Shown in pieces: positions 37,137-46,880 of a stretch of 64,000 nucleotides of DNA. The DNA is taken from positions 248,001 through 312,000 of the forward strand of contig CAWFGC010000004.1 of the NCBI GenBank assembly GCA_963815185.1, read 5' to 3'. Each line of letters opens with the position of its first letter. Positions within the stretch are counted from its first letter, which is position 1. The stretch is from SHZL01 sp963815185 (GTDB lineage: Bacteria > Pseudomonadota > Gammaproteobacteria > Xanthomonadales > SZUA-36). The notes beneath the pieces were generated by a model. That model was not told where the DNA came from. It did no database searches and worked only from the letters and a program-made list of their open reading frames with translations. The translations under genes were made by a program, and so were the position numbers.

Positions 37137-38523
37137 ATGCATAAGAGTTTAAGAAGCTTTCTGGAGGAAGTGAAACAAAAGGACCCTCAAAATCTGGTCG
37201 TTATAAAAAAAGAGGTGGATCCGAAATTTGAGTTGACCGGTGTGCTCCGGAAAATGCAAGAAAAAGGAATGTATCCGGTCACCTTATTTGAGAACGTGAA
37301 GGGGACCGATTTTCCGGTTGTCGTCAATATTCAGGCAAACCGGGACTCTATTGCCGTGGCCCTTGAAACTACCCCCGATAAATTGAGCATTGAGTACGGC
37401 AAAAGGCAGGACAATGTCAAAGATCCGGTTCTCGTGGACGAGGCCGACGCCCCGGTAAAACAGAAAAAAATGATAGGGGACGAGGTTGATTTCACGAAGT
37501 TCCCCAATATCACCCATTGTGAGCTGGATGGAGGGCCGTACATTTCATCCGGCCTTTCTATTATGAAAGACCCGGAAACGGGGATAAGCAACATGGGGAT
37601 ATACCGGCACCAGATCAAAAGCCCGACGAAACTGGGAATCGATATCGGCGAATATGCCCATGGCGCCCACATAGCGAGAGCGGCTGAGGCGAAAAACAGA
37701 CCCCAGGAGTGTGCCATCGTGATCGGTCATCATCCCCTGCTGGTCCTGGCTTCACAGTATCGCGGTCCAATGGAAGTAAGCGAATTGAGCTGTGGCTGGG
37801 GGTTTGCTGGGGGAGCCGCTGCGGCTGGTGAAGTGTGAAACGATCGATCTTGAGGTTCCCGCCGATGCGGAAATCGTCATCGAAGGTGAAATTCCGCCTG
37901 GAGTAAGAGAACACGAAGGGCCGTTTGGGGAGTATACGTGGTACATGGGCGGTTCCGGGCCATCCCGAATCTTCAATATCAAAGCCATCACGTATCGAAA
38001 AGATGCGATCTATCAGGATCTTTTCAGTTCCCATCCGGAACACAATCTCACGGGTCTTGTGGGTCGTGAGGCAATGATATTCAAGAAAGTCAAGGCTTCG
38101 ATTCCGACATTGAAGGCGGTAACCCTTCCGTTTTCCGGAACATGCCGGCACGCGGTATATGTATCCATAAGAAAAGAGTTTGACGGATTGGGCCGGAATG
38201 CTGCGCTGGCTGCTCTGGCGGCGGACCCATTCATGAAACTCGTCATCGTCGTTGATGAAGATGTCGATATCTACAATGAAGCTGAAGTCATGTGGGCCGT
38301 AGCCACCAGAACACAGCCGGCCAGGGATGTAATCGTCATCCCCGAGGCCTACGTATGTGAACTGGACCCTTCGGCATATAGTATCAACGGGCGCCACACC
38401 AGAGGCTACATGAATGATAAGTGGATTATCGACGCCACGAAACCATTTGGACTGCCTTTCCAGGAAAGGGCCGAAGTGCCCGACGAGGTGTGGAAAAATA
38501 TCAACCTGGATGACTATCTGTAG
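37137..38523 (+). CDS. UbiD-family (prFMN-dependent) decarboxylase, frameshifted near 37790
   Basis: A reversible decarboxylase of about 461 residues that needs prenylated FMN. It starts MHKSLRSFLEEVKQKDPQNL with the ribosome-binding sequence GAGGAG. The first part holds NIQANRDSIAVAL and HGAHIARAAEAKNRPQECAI. The frame breaks after MEVSEL and resumes as VAGGLLGEPLRLVKCETIDL. The EGPFGEYTWYMGG segment carries the catalytic Glu region. AGA/ATA codons and A-rich runs are commoner than in neighbours, hinting at transfer. No ubiX gene is in the window. The aromatic acid substrate is unknown. Confidence 0.88.
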
Positions 38524-38573
38524 CGGTAATACAAAATCCGGTTAAGGCCTTCTTTGCGGCACCGCTCGGCAAT

Positions 38574-39371
38574 TCATTCGCCCTCGATCTGCACGCGAAT
38601 CCCGGAGCGTTTTTGCGGGAAATAATCCCATAATGCGAGATGTTGGGTACAGCGGTTGTCCCAGAAGGCAACGGAATTCTCTTGCCAGCGAAAGCGCGCT
38701 TGAAACTCGGGTTTCTCACAATGTTCGAACAGATAGGTCAGTATTGCCCTACCTTCGAGTTCGGGAAGTTCATTGATATGTGAGGTAAAACCACGATTGA
38801 CATATATCGTCTTGCGTCCGGTTACCGGGTGCGGCCGGATAACCGGGTGGCTGGATATGTTGTATTCCTTATGTGGGTCGAATCTCTTGAATGCGAGGCC
38901 GCCATCGTGTGTTGCGGTCAAGCCTTCAAGATAGGCTTTCATGCGTTCGGATAGTTCCTCGTAGGCTGCGTACATGCTCGCAAAAACGGTGTCGCCGCCA
39001 ACCGGCGGCAGCACTTTTATGTTCAGAATGCTGCCCATGGGTGTGACCGGATCGCAGGATAGATCGGTATGCCAAACTTCTCCCGACACATGCTTTGAGG
39101 TTTCATCAGCACTCAGTGCCCGCACCTCCGGATATTCATCCATGCCTTTCATTCCGGAATGGATATGCAGCTTGCCAAAATACAGGCCAAAACGCTTCAA
39201 TCTTGCCGGGTCGAAGTCCTGATCGCGAAAAAAGATGACCTGGTGCGTGAGCAAGGCGCCGCGGATCTCCTCGATAACGGCCTTGTCCAGCGGCTGAGTA
39301 ATGTCAATATCGTTGATTTCCGCGCCAATGTATGGCGTGAGCGGGGTGAGGGAAATAAATTTATGCTGCAT
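38574..39371 (-). CDS. TauD/TfdA-family Fe(II)/2-oxoglutarate dioxygenase
   Basis: A 265-residue non-haem iron oxygenase. The iron ligands appear in WHTDLSCDP (HxD) and in the distal TQHLALWDY histidine. The Arg of the C-terminal GIRVQIEGE region would bind 2-oxoglutarate. It opens with PLTPYIGAEINDIDI, as in taurine and 2,4-D dioxygenases. The ATG at 39371 has AGGAAAG upstream; the longer frame begins with TTG. It would hydroxylate and so cleave a sulfonate, phenoxy acid or similar. It converges on the UbiD gene. Confidence 0.88.
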   Translation of the reverse strand: MQHKFISLTPLTPYIGAEINDIDITQPLDKAVIEEIRGALLTHQVIFFRDQDFDPARLKRFGLYFGKLHIHSGMKGMDEYPEVRALSADETSKHVSGEVWHTDLSCDPVTPMGSILNIKVLPPVGGDTVFASMYAAYEELSERMKAYLEGLTATHDGGLAFKRFDPHKEYNISSHPVIRPHPVTGRKTIYVNRGFTSHINELPELEGRAILTYLFEHCEKPEFQARFRWQENSVAFWDNRCTQHLALWDYFPQKRSGIRVQIEGE

Positions 39372-39537
39372 GTCAATCAATACTTTCCTGCTAATTTGCC
39401 TGAATGATTTGTGACTTGAGGATTATGATTCTTATCTGATTATCGAGCTTTGTCAGATGATGAGTCTTATGCCTCCATTACAGTCATATGCTACCATTCT
39501 TCAAGAAGCCTGATGGGTCGTTTTGGGATGTTATTTT

Positions 39538-41811
39538 ATGTCATCAACTAAACTCGTTCCTGCCGGTTTTTCTACAGGCCGCCGCCGGTTTCTGAAACAC
39601 AGCGCGGGACTGAGTTTCGCGTTTTTCCTCACCAGTGTGACCGGCCGCAGGCTGGAATCTGCGGTTGTGGCTGCTTCTGAGGGCACCGCCTTGCCCGCCC
39701 ACGACAGTTATGAAATCAATGCTTATGTAAACATCACTTCCGATGGCCGTATCACAATTCAGTGCCCGGCTGCCGAAATGGGTCAGGGCGTGCTGACATC
39801 ACTGCCCCTGCTGCTGGCCGAAGACCTGGATGCGAACTGGGACGATGTCGTTGTACAACCTTCTCCGCCTTTCGGCGACGCCTATGGCGATCCGCTGTTC
39901 CTGAACATGATCTTTACGTCTGCGAGCCGTTCCGTGACCCTTAATTATGAGCGTTTGCGGATTTACGGTGCGCAGGCTCGGCAGGTGCTGTTGCAGAATG
40001 CAGCGCAAAAGTTGCAGGTCGATCCTGGCGAACTGCGCACCGAACCCAGTGTCGTCATCCATGACAAAACGGGCAGAAAACTGAGCTATGGTGATATTGC
40101 CAGCTTCGGCGCAGTGCCGGCAACGCTTCCGGAAATCCCTTTTTCAGACCTTAAATCCCCGGCGGAATTCCGCTTGATCGGCAAAGATGTCGTGCGACGC
40201 GACGTCGCAGAGAAAACCAACGGCTCCGCGGTATACAGTATCGATGTGCACCCGCCCGGGGTCGTCTTTGCCGCAATCGTCAGGGCACCGATTGAGGGTG
40301 CGCAACTGGCAACGGTCGATGACAGCGCAGCAAAGACGATGCCGGGGGTTATCAGGATATTGCGGCACGAACAGGAGGTGGCTGTTGTCGCCGCATCCTA
40401 CTGGCAGGCGCTGCAAGCGCGAAACAAGCTCGTAGTGACCTGGAATCCGGTTGGCAAGGTTAACGAATACAATACTGCGAAGGCGCGGGAAGAGCATATT
40501 GCCAGCGCGAGAAATCCGGCGCAGCCAGGATTTCCGTGGGACGGCGCCGGTGATATCGAGACAGGATTCGCCGCCGGGGGAGAGATTGTAGAAAGCGAAT
40601 TCCAGACAAATTACCTTTACCACGCCGCGATGGAGCCGCTCAATGCGGTGGTTTGGGTAAAGGAGGATGGGCAGTCCGCTGAAGCCTGGGTCGGCACACA
40701 GGCGCCACCTTATACCGTCGATGCCATCGTCAAGAATACCGGTATTGACCGGGCTGCTGTGAAACTTCACCGGTCCCTGTTAGGTGGTGCGTTCGGGCGG
40801 CGTTCCGTTTTCAGTATGGACTTCGTGACCTCCGCGGCCTGGCTGTCGAAGGAATTACTTCGGCCGGTCAAGGTTATCTGGGATCGCGCAGACGATATCA
40901 GGTATGGCTGCTTCAAGCCGATGACGGCACAAAAGCTCCGCGCTGCGATTGATGGCAAAGGGAATGTTCAAGCCTGGCATCACCGGGTCGCTTGCGAAGA
41001 TCCGCTGCCGCGTTATGAACCGCTGCTGTATGCAGACTGGGGCATGATACCCTTGATCTCCATGCTCGGCGCGGAACACCATGCCGAGGATGGTTCACCG
41101 CTGCCACATGCCTATAATCTGCCTGTCCGGCTGGTCGAACACATTCCGGTCGACACCGGAATTCGTGTCTATGCCATGCGCGGCGTTGGCGCCGGTCCGA
41201 ACAAATTTGCCATTGAATCTTTTATCGACGAAATTGCAGCACGCCTGAAACTGGATCCGCTGACCTACCGCTTGCAACTGTTGCAGCAATCGCCACGCGC
41301 GCAAAACGTGCTGCGTAAGGTGGCGGATATGGCGCGCTGGGGTGAGCCACGTCAGGGGCGGGCGCTCGGTATCGGCTATTCACATTACGGGGACAGCCTC
41401 GTAGCTGCAATAGCGGAAATCAGTATTGATACATCCAGTTATGAAATCCGTGTGCATGAGTGCTGGCTGGCGGCAGACGTCGGAATCGCCGTTCAACCCG
41501 CCAACACACGGACTCAGCTCGAAGGCGGGGTGATATTTGGATTGAGCAATTGCCTGAAGGAAAGCCTGACCATCAGCAACGGCATCGCACAACAGACCAA
41601 CTTTCATGAGTATCAGTTGTTGCGTATGCGCGAGGCGCCTCCCGTGCATGTCGAGTTGATCGCATCGGAGGAACATCCTACCGGCGCCGGCGAGGCGGGC
41701 ACCATTGTCGCCCCGTGCGCGGTGGCCAATGCCTTTGCCAGCCTGACCGGAAAACGTCTGCGTCAGATGCCATTCCTGTCACCGCAAATCAGAAAGGTAC
41801 TGGACGCATAG
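39538..41811 (+). CDS. Molybdenum hydroxylase large subunit, isoquinoline 1-oxidoreductase (IorB)-like, Tat-exported
   Basis: A 757-residue xanthine-oxidase-family subunit binding molybdopterin cytosine dinucleotide. It begins with a twin-arginine signal, GRRRFLKHSAGLSFAFFL. The Mo domain has the strand LLGGAFGRRSVF, MRGVGAGPNKFAIES and the C-terminal GAGEAGTIVAPCAVANA with the catalytic Glu. IorB/aldehyde-dehydrogenase-type enzymes are periplasmic, pass electrons to a small [2Fe-2S] subunit and lack an FAD subunit, which matches the single small-subunit gene downstream. The likely substrate is an N-heterocycle or an aldehyde. Confidence 0.9.
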   Translation: MSSTKLVPAGFSTGRRRFLKHSAGLSFAFFLTSVTGRRLESAVVAASEGTALPAHDSYEINAYVNITSDGRITIQCPAAEMGQGVLTSLPLLLAEDLDANWDDVVVQPSPPFGDAYGDPLFLNMIFTSASRSVTLNYERLRIYGAQARQVLLQNAAQKLQVDPGELRTEPSVVIHDKTGRKLSYGDIASFGAVPATLPEIPFSDLKSPAEFRLIGKDVVRRDVAEKTNGSAVYSIDVHPPGVVFAAIVRAPIEGAQLATVDDSAAKTMPGVIRILRHEQEVAVVAASYWQALQARNKLVVTWNPVGKVNEYNTAKAREEHIASARNPAQPGFPWDGAGDIETGFAAGGEIVESEFQTNYLYHAAMEPLNAVVWVKEDGQSAEAWVGTQAPPYTVDAIVKNTGIDRAAVKLHRSLLGGAFGRRSVFSMDFVTSAAWLSKELLRPVKVIWDRADDIRYGCFKPMTAQKLRAAIDGKGNVQAWHHRVACEDPLPRYEPLLYADWGMIPLISMLGAEHHAEDGSPLPHAYNLPVRLVEHIPVDTGIRVYAMRGVGAGPNKFAIESFIDEIAARLKLDPLTYRLQLLQQSPRAQNVLRKVADMARWGEPRQGRALGIGYSHYGDSLVAAIAEISIDTSSYEIRVHECWLAADVGIAVQPANTRTQLEGGVIFGLSNCLKESLTISNGIAQQTNFHEYQLLRMREAPPVHVELIASEEHPTGAGEAGTIVAPCAVANAFASLTGKRLRQMPFLSPQIRKVLDA

Positions 41812-41848
41812 GCATTCACATCGAAACTATCGGGTACGGGGCACAACC

Positions 41849-42319
41849 ATGACGATTATGCTGAACATCAACGGAATGAATTACGAGCAGGACATTCCGC
41901 CGGATATGCCCCTGCTTTGGGTCCTGCGGGACGTACTCAACCTGACCGGCACCAAGTTCGGTTGCGGTATCGCTCAATGCGGTGCCTGCACCGTGCATGT
42001 CGACGGGCAAGCCATGCGTTCGTGCGTGATCCCTGCCGGCTCATTGTCGGGCAAGAAGATCACTACGATAGAAGGCCTGCCGGATGCCGGCCGGCATCCC
42101 GTGCAATTGGCCTGGCGGGAACTCCAGGTGCCGCAATGCGGTTATTGCCAGTCCGGACAAATCATGTCGGCAGTAGCGTTGCTGGAAAGCAATCCGCAGC
42201 CGACAGACGCGGACATCGATCAAGCCATGTCCGGCAACCTCTGCCGCTGCGGGACCTATTCAAGAATACGCGCGGCAATCCATCAGGCTGCCGGAGCATC
42301 TCAGGTAATAAAACCATAA
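41849..42319 (+). CDS. [2Fe-2S] small subunit, isoquinoline 1-oxidoreductase (IorA)-like
   Basis: A 156-residue iron-sulfur subunit. The plant-type [2Fe-2S] site is GCGIAQCGACTVHVDG with the later SCV cysteine. The helical second cluster has PQCGYCQSGQ and NLCRCGTY. It follows the large subunit by 37 bp. It carries no signal of its own, so it would be exported folded with its Tat-tagged partner. Electrons would go on to a cytochrome not encoded nearby. Confidence 0.93.
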   Translation: MTIMLNINGMNYEQDIPPDMPLLWVLRDVLNLTGTKFGCGIAQCGACTVHVDGQAMRSCVIPAGSLSGKKITTIEGLPDAGRHPVQLAWRELQVPQCGYCQSGQIMSAVALLESNPQPTDADIDQAMSGNLCRCGTYSRIRAAIHQAAGASQVIKP

Positions 42320-42358
42320 TCGGATTCGGGCGAAGGTCGCGGTGCAACAGCTCATGTT

Positions 42359-44375
42359 TCATTGAGGCAAGGCATAAGCCATCACGTAATCACCTCTTGC
42401 CCCGGGGATCCTGTTATGTCCACCGGATACGATGACTATGAATTGGCGGCCACCGACCTGATAGGTAATAGGCGTCGTCATAGTCACAGCGGGAAGCTTT
42501 ACCCGCCATAACTCCTCACCTGTTTCAATATGGAAGGCGCGCAGGACCCTGTCCGCCGTAGCCGCAATGAAGATCAGGTCTCCCGCCGTGACGATCGGTC
42601 CACCGATGGTTGGGGTTCCCAGATTCCACGTGATATGGAACGGTAGAAATTCTTCTATCGATCCCAACGGCACGTCCCATAGTATTTTTCCCTGCACCAT
42701 GTCCACGGCCGTCAATCCTCCCCAGGGTGGTTTTGAACAAGGCGCGCCCAAAGGAGAAACAAGCAACGCATCCTGGTAGGCGTAAGGCGTACCTTCTATC
42801 ACTTCCGGCGGTCCATAATTGACCGGTCCGGCTGGCGGCGGGTTGGACAACTCCGCTATGGGTACAAGTCTCGAAGCCTTCATCAGCCGGCTGGTATTGA
42901 TCACCATGATATGGCGCTTTTTGTCATAAGCCGGGCCACCCCAGTTTGCGCCTCCGGCGGTCCATGGGCTAACTACCGTACCTGCTACACTGGGCGGTGT
43001 ATAAATATCACCATACTGCAAACTTTCTATTTGCTTGCGGCACTTGCCTTTATCCCAGAACGTAAAACCCCAGGCATCATCAGGCGAGGCTCCCTGTCTG
43101 ACAAGAGGTGGGGGTTTAACCGGAAACGGTTGTGTCGGGGAATACCATTCCCCCGGAATGTCTCCTTTTGCAACCGGCCGCTCTTCTATCGGAAACAGGG
43201 GTTCTCCTGTTATCCGGTTGAATGTAAATATCAAACCCTGTTTGGTATTCAGGATAACGGCGGGAACGACCTTGCCCTGATGCGGAAGATCCACCAGCAA
43301 AGGCTGTGACGCCAGGTCGTAATCCCACAAGGTGTGGTGAACAACCTGAAAATGCCAGACCACTTTGCCCGTACTGCCGCGCAGGGCAACCAGTGAATTC
43401 GAATATTCATTATTTCCGGGACGAAGCGCACCATAGTCATCCGGCGCGGGGCTGGATACCGGAAGGAAAAGCAGATCGCGTTCCTCATCCACCGAGATAT
43501 GCCCCCAGACATTTGCACTTCCCGTTGAATAGGCGCTGTTATTTCCCCAGGTTTGCATGGCGGGGTCCGCTGAATCTTTCGGAATCGGATCGAACTCCCA
43601 GAGTAAGGCCCCCGTCCGTACCGAAAATGCCCGTACCTTGCCGCTGGGCGAATCCGCCCTGTGATTATCACCGATATAGGAACCCAGTACGGCAGTGTCA
43701 CCGATGATGGCAGGGGGCATGATGTACTGTATTTCCCCCCTGTATAGTTCAGGCTTGTCGGGTAAGGCCGATACTTCTCCATTGGCCCCGAAACCGGCAC
43801 ACCGTTGTCCTGTCCTTGCATCGATTGCGAACAGCCGTAAATCGGTGGTGCCAAACAACACCCGCTCGCGACAAGGCGTAGTCAGGACCGATTTTGTCGT
43901 CCTTCCAGTAAGCCACACCGCGGCAGGCATAAGAGTCGTCCCCAGCATCCATGTCCAGTGAAATCGACGGATCAAAAAACCAGCGTTCTTTGCCGGTGGC
44001 GGGGTCAAGCGCGATGATCCTGTCAAACGGAGTGCAGATAATCAGGTTGCCGGCCACCAGCAAAGGAATATTTTGCTCCCGGCTCAAGGAGAATATGTCA
44101 CTGTGTCGGCGCATCTCTCCAGTGCGGTAACTCCATGCCAGTTTCAGCCTGTGGACATTGGACGAGTTAATCTGCCCCAGTTCAGAATATCGCGTACCGT
44201 GTTTATCTCCGTCATGCACTGGCCAGTCGGTGTCCGCCGCATAAGCACTTGTCATTACGCATAAAGAGAGCAATAAGCCATAAACAAGGCGGCAACAAAC
44301 AGCCTTTGCCAAGCGTGAGAGCTTCGCATTCCCGGCCCTGCCCGCAGTTCCATTGATATGGACTGGATTACGCAT
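42359..44375 (-). CDS. PQQ-dependent dehydrogenase (glucose/quinate family soluble domain), frameshifted near 43890
   Basis: A periplasmic quinoprotein of about 670 residues. The N terminus (start 44375) has a signal peptide (LLLSLCVMTSAYAAD) and DWPVHDGDKHGTRYSELGQI. After PDYALS the frame breaks. It resumes as CRERVLFGTTDLRLFAIDAR and runs to 42359 with W-motif propeller blades, such as GLTAVDMVQGKILWDVPLGS, and a typical end, GGRQFIVIVSGGHNRIPG. It lacks the membrane domain of glucose dehydrogenase. It would oxidise a sugar, alcohol or cyclic polyol such as quinate. Confidence 0.87.
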
Positions 44376-44732
44376 ATGGATAATTCTCGCAGCAAGTATC
44401 GAAAGGGACGAATATTATAGGGCGCGTTGGTATTCGGGCAGTAGGCATGGCTATGCGGTCAATTCTAAACCAGCCAGCCAATTAGGCAATGAAGCCAACA
44501 CAATCCGTTTCCAGAACATACAAAATTGCGGATAGCTCCCTTTGTTCCACAATACAGGCAACCGCCCGTAGTTAGCAACCGCAATTGGGTCGGTTTCGAT
44601 GTCGATGGCTGTATCGAAAAGCCGTCAGTCCCGATATGCCAAGTTCAGCTATTGGCCGGTTGCTCCAATAAGGAAAACATCAATCTTGGGTTGGGCAGGA
44701 ATCGCTTCCTGGCGTTAACCAGCCATTAACCG

Positions 44733-44828
44733 GCTTGGGGGGCGTACAGTGACCCTCGAGCCACAGCGGCCATTCTGGCGCTGCTGATGCTGGCTGTCGG
44801 ATTCGTCGGCCTCTGCCGCCTCGTCTGA
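44733..44828 (+). pseudogene. Possible C-terminal tail of an IPTL-CTERM-type surface protein
   Basis: A start-less open stretch ends ATAAILALLMLAVGFVGLCR then LV and a stop. A hydrophobic helix followed by a short basic end, just before the stop, resembles IPTL-CTERM sorting tails. The IPTL tetrapeptide itself is not present, so this is a weak call. Confidence 0.3.
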
Positions 44829-44838
44829 TGGAACAAAC

Positions 44839-44942
44839 GTAGGAGCGCGCTTGCGCGCGATTGTGCCCATCGGCCGCAAGCGGCCTCCTACGGACATCCT
44901 GGCCTGTGGGTGCGCAAACATCGCGCGCAAGCGCGCTCCTAC
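44839..44942. repeat. REP/BIME-like inverted repeat pair
   Basis: The sequence GTAGGAGCGCGCTTGCGCGC..AT at 44839-44861 recurs as its exact reverse complement at 44920-44942. A related internal unit, GGCCGCAAGCGGCCTCCTAC, lies at 44872-44891. Each unit folds on its own hairpin. Such GTAGGAGC-type elements are scattered intergenic repeats in gammaproteobacteria. Confidence 0.85.
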
Positions 44943-45245
44943 AAAATCCAGAACCGCAAGTGAGCGCAACCATGAAGGGGTTTTCCAATTGAGCAAATTC
45001 CTCGGTGCACGGACCTCGGTCCAAGTTCCGCACTGGCCGGTTCCAGCCATGCGCCGCGTTGAAATTTGGGCTTGGTGTATAGCGGCTTTCCAGGCAAGAG
45101 CGGAAGTCACCGTCTGCAATTGCTTAGAGCTGCTCGCGAACCGTTGCTGCCGTTCAGCTTGTTCTTGTTTTGCCGGCGTCACCAGCGCCTGATATTTCGC
45201 TGTGAAGTGTAAACGCCGGGTGATAACGGGTCAGGTCGACGCGCC

Positions 45246-45314
45246 CTGCAGGGTCAGCCGCTGGAAGTGGCTAAATGTGAAACGGTTAACCTTGAGGTCC
45301 CAGCACACGCCGAT
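45246..45314 (+). pseudogene. Orphan fragment of a third ubiD-family gene
   Basis: About 23 codons read QPLEVAKCETVNLEVPAHAD. This is the conserved UbiD segment seen intact at 37820 (EPLRLVKCETIDLEVPADAE) and near 55360 (RPLELVKCKTIDLEVPANTE). Nothing UbiD-like flanks it, and it ends 4 bp before the 3' end of the FAD monooxygenase gene. The sequence differs from both complete copies, so it derives from a third paralogue. Confidence 0.7.
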
Positions 45315-45317
45315 CCA

Positions 45318-46427
45318 TCACGCATAGCCAATTCCCAGCATTCGTTCCACCAGGAAGCGATTTACGGCTGGAACCTTCAATACCCCGGGAATTACACGTT
45401 GTCTCAGTTGCCGTATTAAAGGATTTGTACTCGTAACCAGCAGCGTCTGGCTCTTGATCATTCGCAAGGCGGCAGCCCCGGCGCGGAGCCGTTCAACAGA
45501 ATAGAGCGCCAGGTTTCCGGACAACATTCTGTCGACCAGTATGGCCGAGTCCTCAATACTCATGTTCATGCCCCTCGCACCCATTGGTGCATGAACATGG
45601 GCAGCGTCTCCGACAAGGAACGCACGCCCGTGCTGATAAGTGCTTACCTGGCGGTGATTGACCTCAAATTGCGTCTGCCACAGTATTTCCTGTACCACAA
45701 AACCTCGTGGGAGCCCGGCCAGCACATTTGGACGATTGCTTCCAAGTCTGAACAAATCATCCTTGATACGTAAAGCAAACAGCATGCCTTCTTCGCGTAG
45801 CAGAATGTTGGCAGGCTCGACCGGCCACGGGCTTTGCATTCGAACATCAGCCAGACTCCACTGATGTTGCATGACTGAACCGGGAAAGCTGATCCCTGAA
45901 ATTTCGCGCACACGGCTGTTCGCACCATCGGCGCCAATGAGATAGCTTGCTGCAACGGAATCTTCAACGCCGTCGCGTTCCACCACCGCTGTTACGAGCG
46001 TCGATGTTTGCGTAAATGAATTCAGTGCCGTGCCTCGTTCAACCTGGACACCGAGTTCATTCAACCGGGATTCCATAATTGCCTCGGTCTCAGTTTGCGG
46101 CAAGGCCAGCATGAAATTATAGCGATGCTCGAGTCCGGAATAATCAATCCGGAAGAGCTCGGAATCCTGGTTACGATAAATAACGGCAGGTATCCGCATA
46201 CCCCGGGCAAGTAAACGCTCTGTAACGCCGGCATGCTCGAGTAGTTCGAGCGTTCGTGTATTGATACTGAGTGCCTTGAAGTGTTTTGTCGGCTGGGGCC
46301 GTTTTTCAATTATCCTTAACGCCTGTCCCTGTCGCGCCAGTTCAAGCGCTGCGGTCAGTCCTGCCGGCCCCGCGCCAACAATCAGCACCGGCAGACCGGA
46401 CCGGGAAGGGCGCTCAACGTAGCTCAT
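45318..46427 (-). CDS. FAD-dependent aromatic monooxygenase (PHBH/UbiH-type)
   Basis: A 369-residue class A flavoprotein hydroxylase. The Rossmann site is LIVGAGPAGLTAALELARQG with acidic IIEKRP, and the second FAD motif is GRAFLVGDAAHVHAPMGARG. YLIGADGANSRVRE is the DG motif. The start at 46427 (MSYVERPSRSG) is chosen because the 150 residues further upstream in the open frame belong to the MoaD-like gene read out of frame. It would hydroxylate an aromatic ring with NAD(P)H and O2. It is downstream of the molybdenum hydroxylase genes on the same strand. Confidence 0.87.
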   Translation of the reverse strand: MSYVERPSRSGLPVLIVGAGPAGLTAALELARQGQALRIIEKRPQPTKHFKALSINTRTLELLEHAGVTERLLARGMRIPAVIYRNQDSELFRIDYSGLEHRYNFMLALPQTETEAIMESRLNELGVQVERGTALNSFTQTSTLVTAVVERDGVEDSVAASYLIGADGANSRVREISGISFPGSVMQHQWSLADVRMQSPWPVEPANILLREEGMLFALRIKDDLFRLGSNRPNVLAGLPRGFVVQEILWQTQFEVNHRQVSTYQHGRAFLVGDAAHVHAPMGARGMNMSIEDSAILVDRMLSGNLALYSVERLRAGAAALRMIKSQTLLVTSTNPLIRQLRQRVIPGVLKVPAVNRFLVERMLGIGYA

Positions 46428-46578
46428 TACAAGGTCCCCGGCATTTAGTTCTTTGATACTTTGTGAAGTGATTAGGGGCAAGCATCGGCACCCCAAACGC
46501 AGGCGCACAAAAGCTCCCCCGGAGTGCAGTCGTTCATCGGCGAAGAAAGCGCCCCCGGATGCCGTTGCAAAAACCTCG

Positions 46579-46843
46579 TCAACCACCACCGATGGCAGGA
46601 ATAAATACCAGTTCGTTTTCTTCCGAAAGGGGTTGGAGCAGGCCCAACGGGCTGATATGCGCCGTCCAACATGACCGCAACACCAGGTCTCAGCTTGCCT
46701 TCCTTTACCAATGCGTCTTTCAGCCCCGGATAGGCTTTTTCCAGATCGTTGATCAGCGCGCGCACGTTTGTGCCGTTGCCACGGACAACTTCCTGGTCCC
46801 GTGTGTAGACCTGCATCGCTCGGGGAATTCTGACTGTAGTCAT
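46579..46843 (-). CDS. MoaD/ThiS-family ubiquitin-like sulfur carrier, frameshifted near 46640
   Basis: A beta-grasp protein of about 87 residues. It starts MTTVRIPRAMQVYTRDQEVV and contains VRALINDLEKAYPGLKDAL and LRPGVAVMLDG. After AYQPVG the frame breaks by one base and resumes LLQPLSEENELVFIPAIGGG then stop. The C-terminal Gly-Gly(-Gly) is the adenylation and thiocarboxylation site of MoaD/ThiS proteins. It lies 37 bp after a molybdenum hydroxylase large-subunit gene, which suggests cofactor supply, or a dedicated sulfur-carrier role. Confidence 0.78.
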
Positions 46844-46880
46844 GTGGTTCCTGGCAATAGCCAAACTGTTTGACGATCAA

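Larger units (their letters stand above)
44376..45245. other. 870-bp gene-poor stretch with a REP-like element and gene debris
   Basis: No intact gene was recognised. It holds an apparent protein tail (up to 44828), a REP-like palindrome pair (44839-44942) and, just past its end, a ubiD fragment. The reverse strand near 45040-45190 has an open frame rich in Gln, Lys and Ala with no family signature. Confidence 0.6.

Noticed and set aside
46428..46880. N-terminal 150-residue extension of the FAD monooxygenase
   Set aside because: This part of the open frame overlaps the MoaD-like gene read in another frame. The monooxygenase has a natural start at 46427, just before its Rossmann motif.
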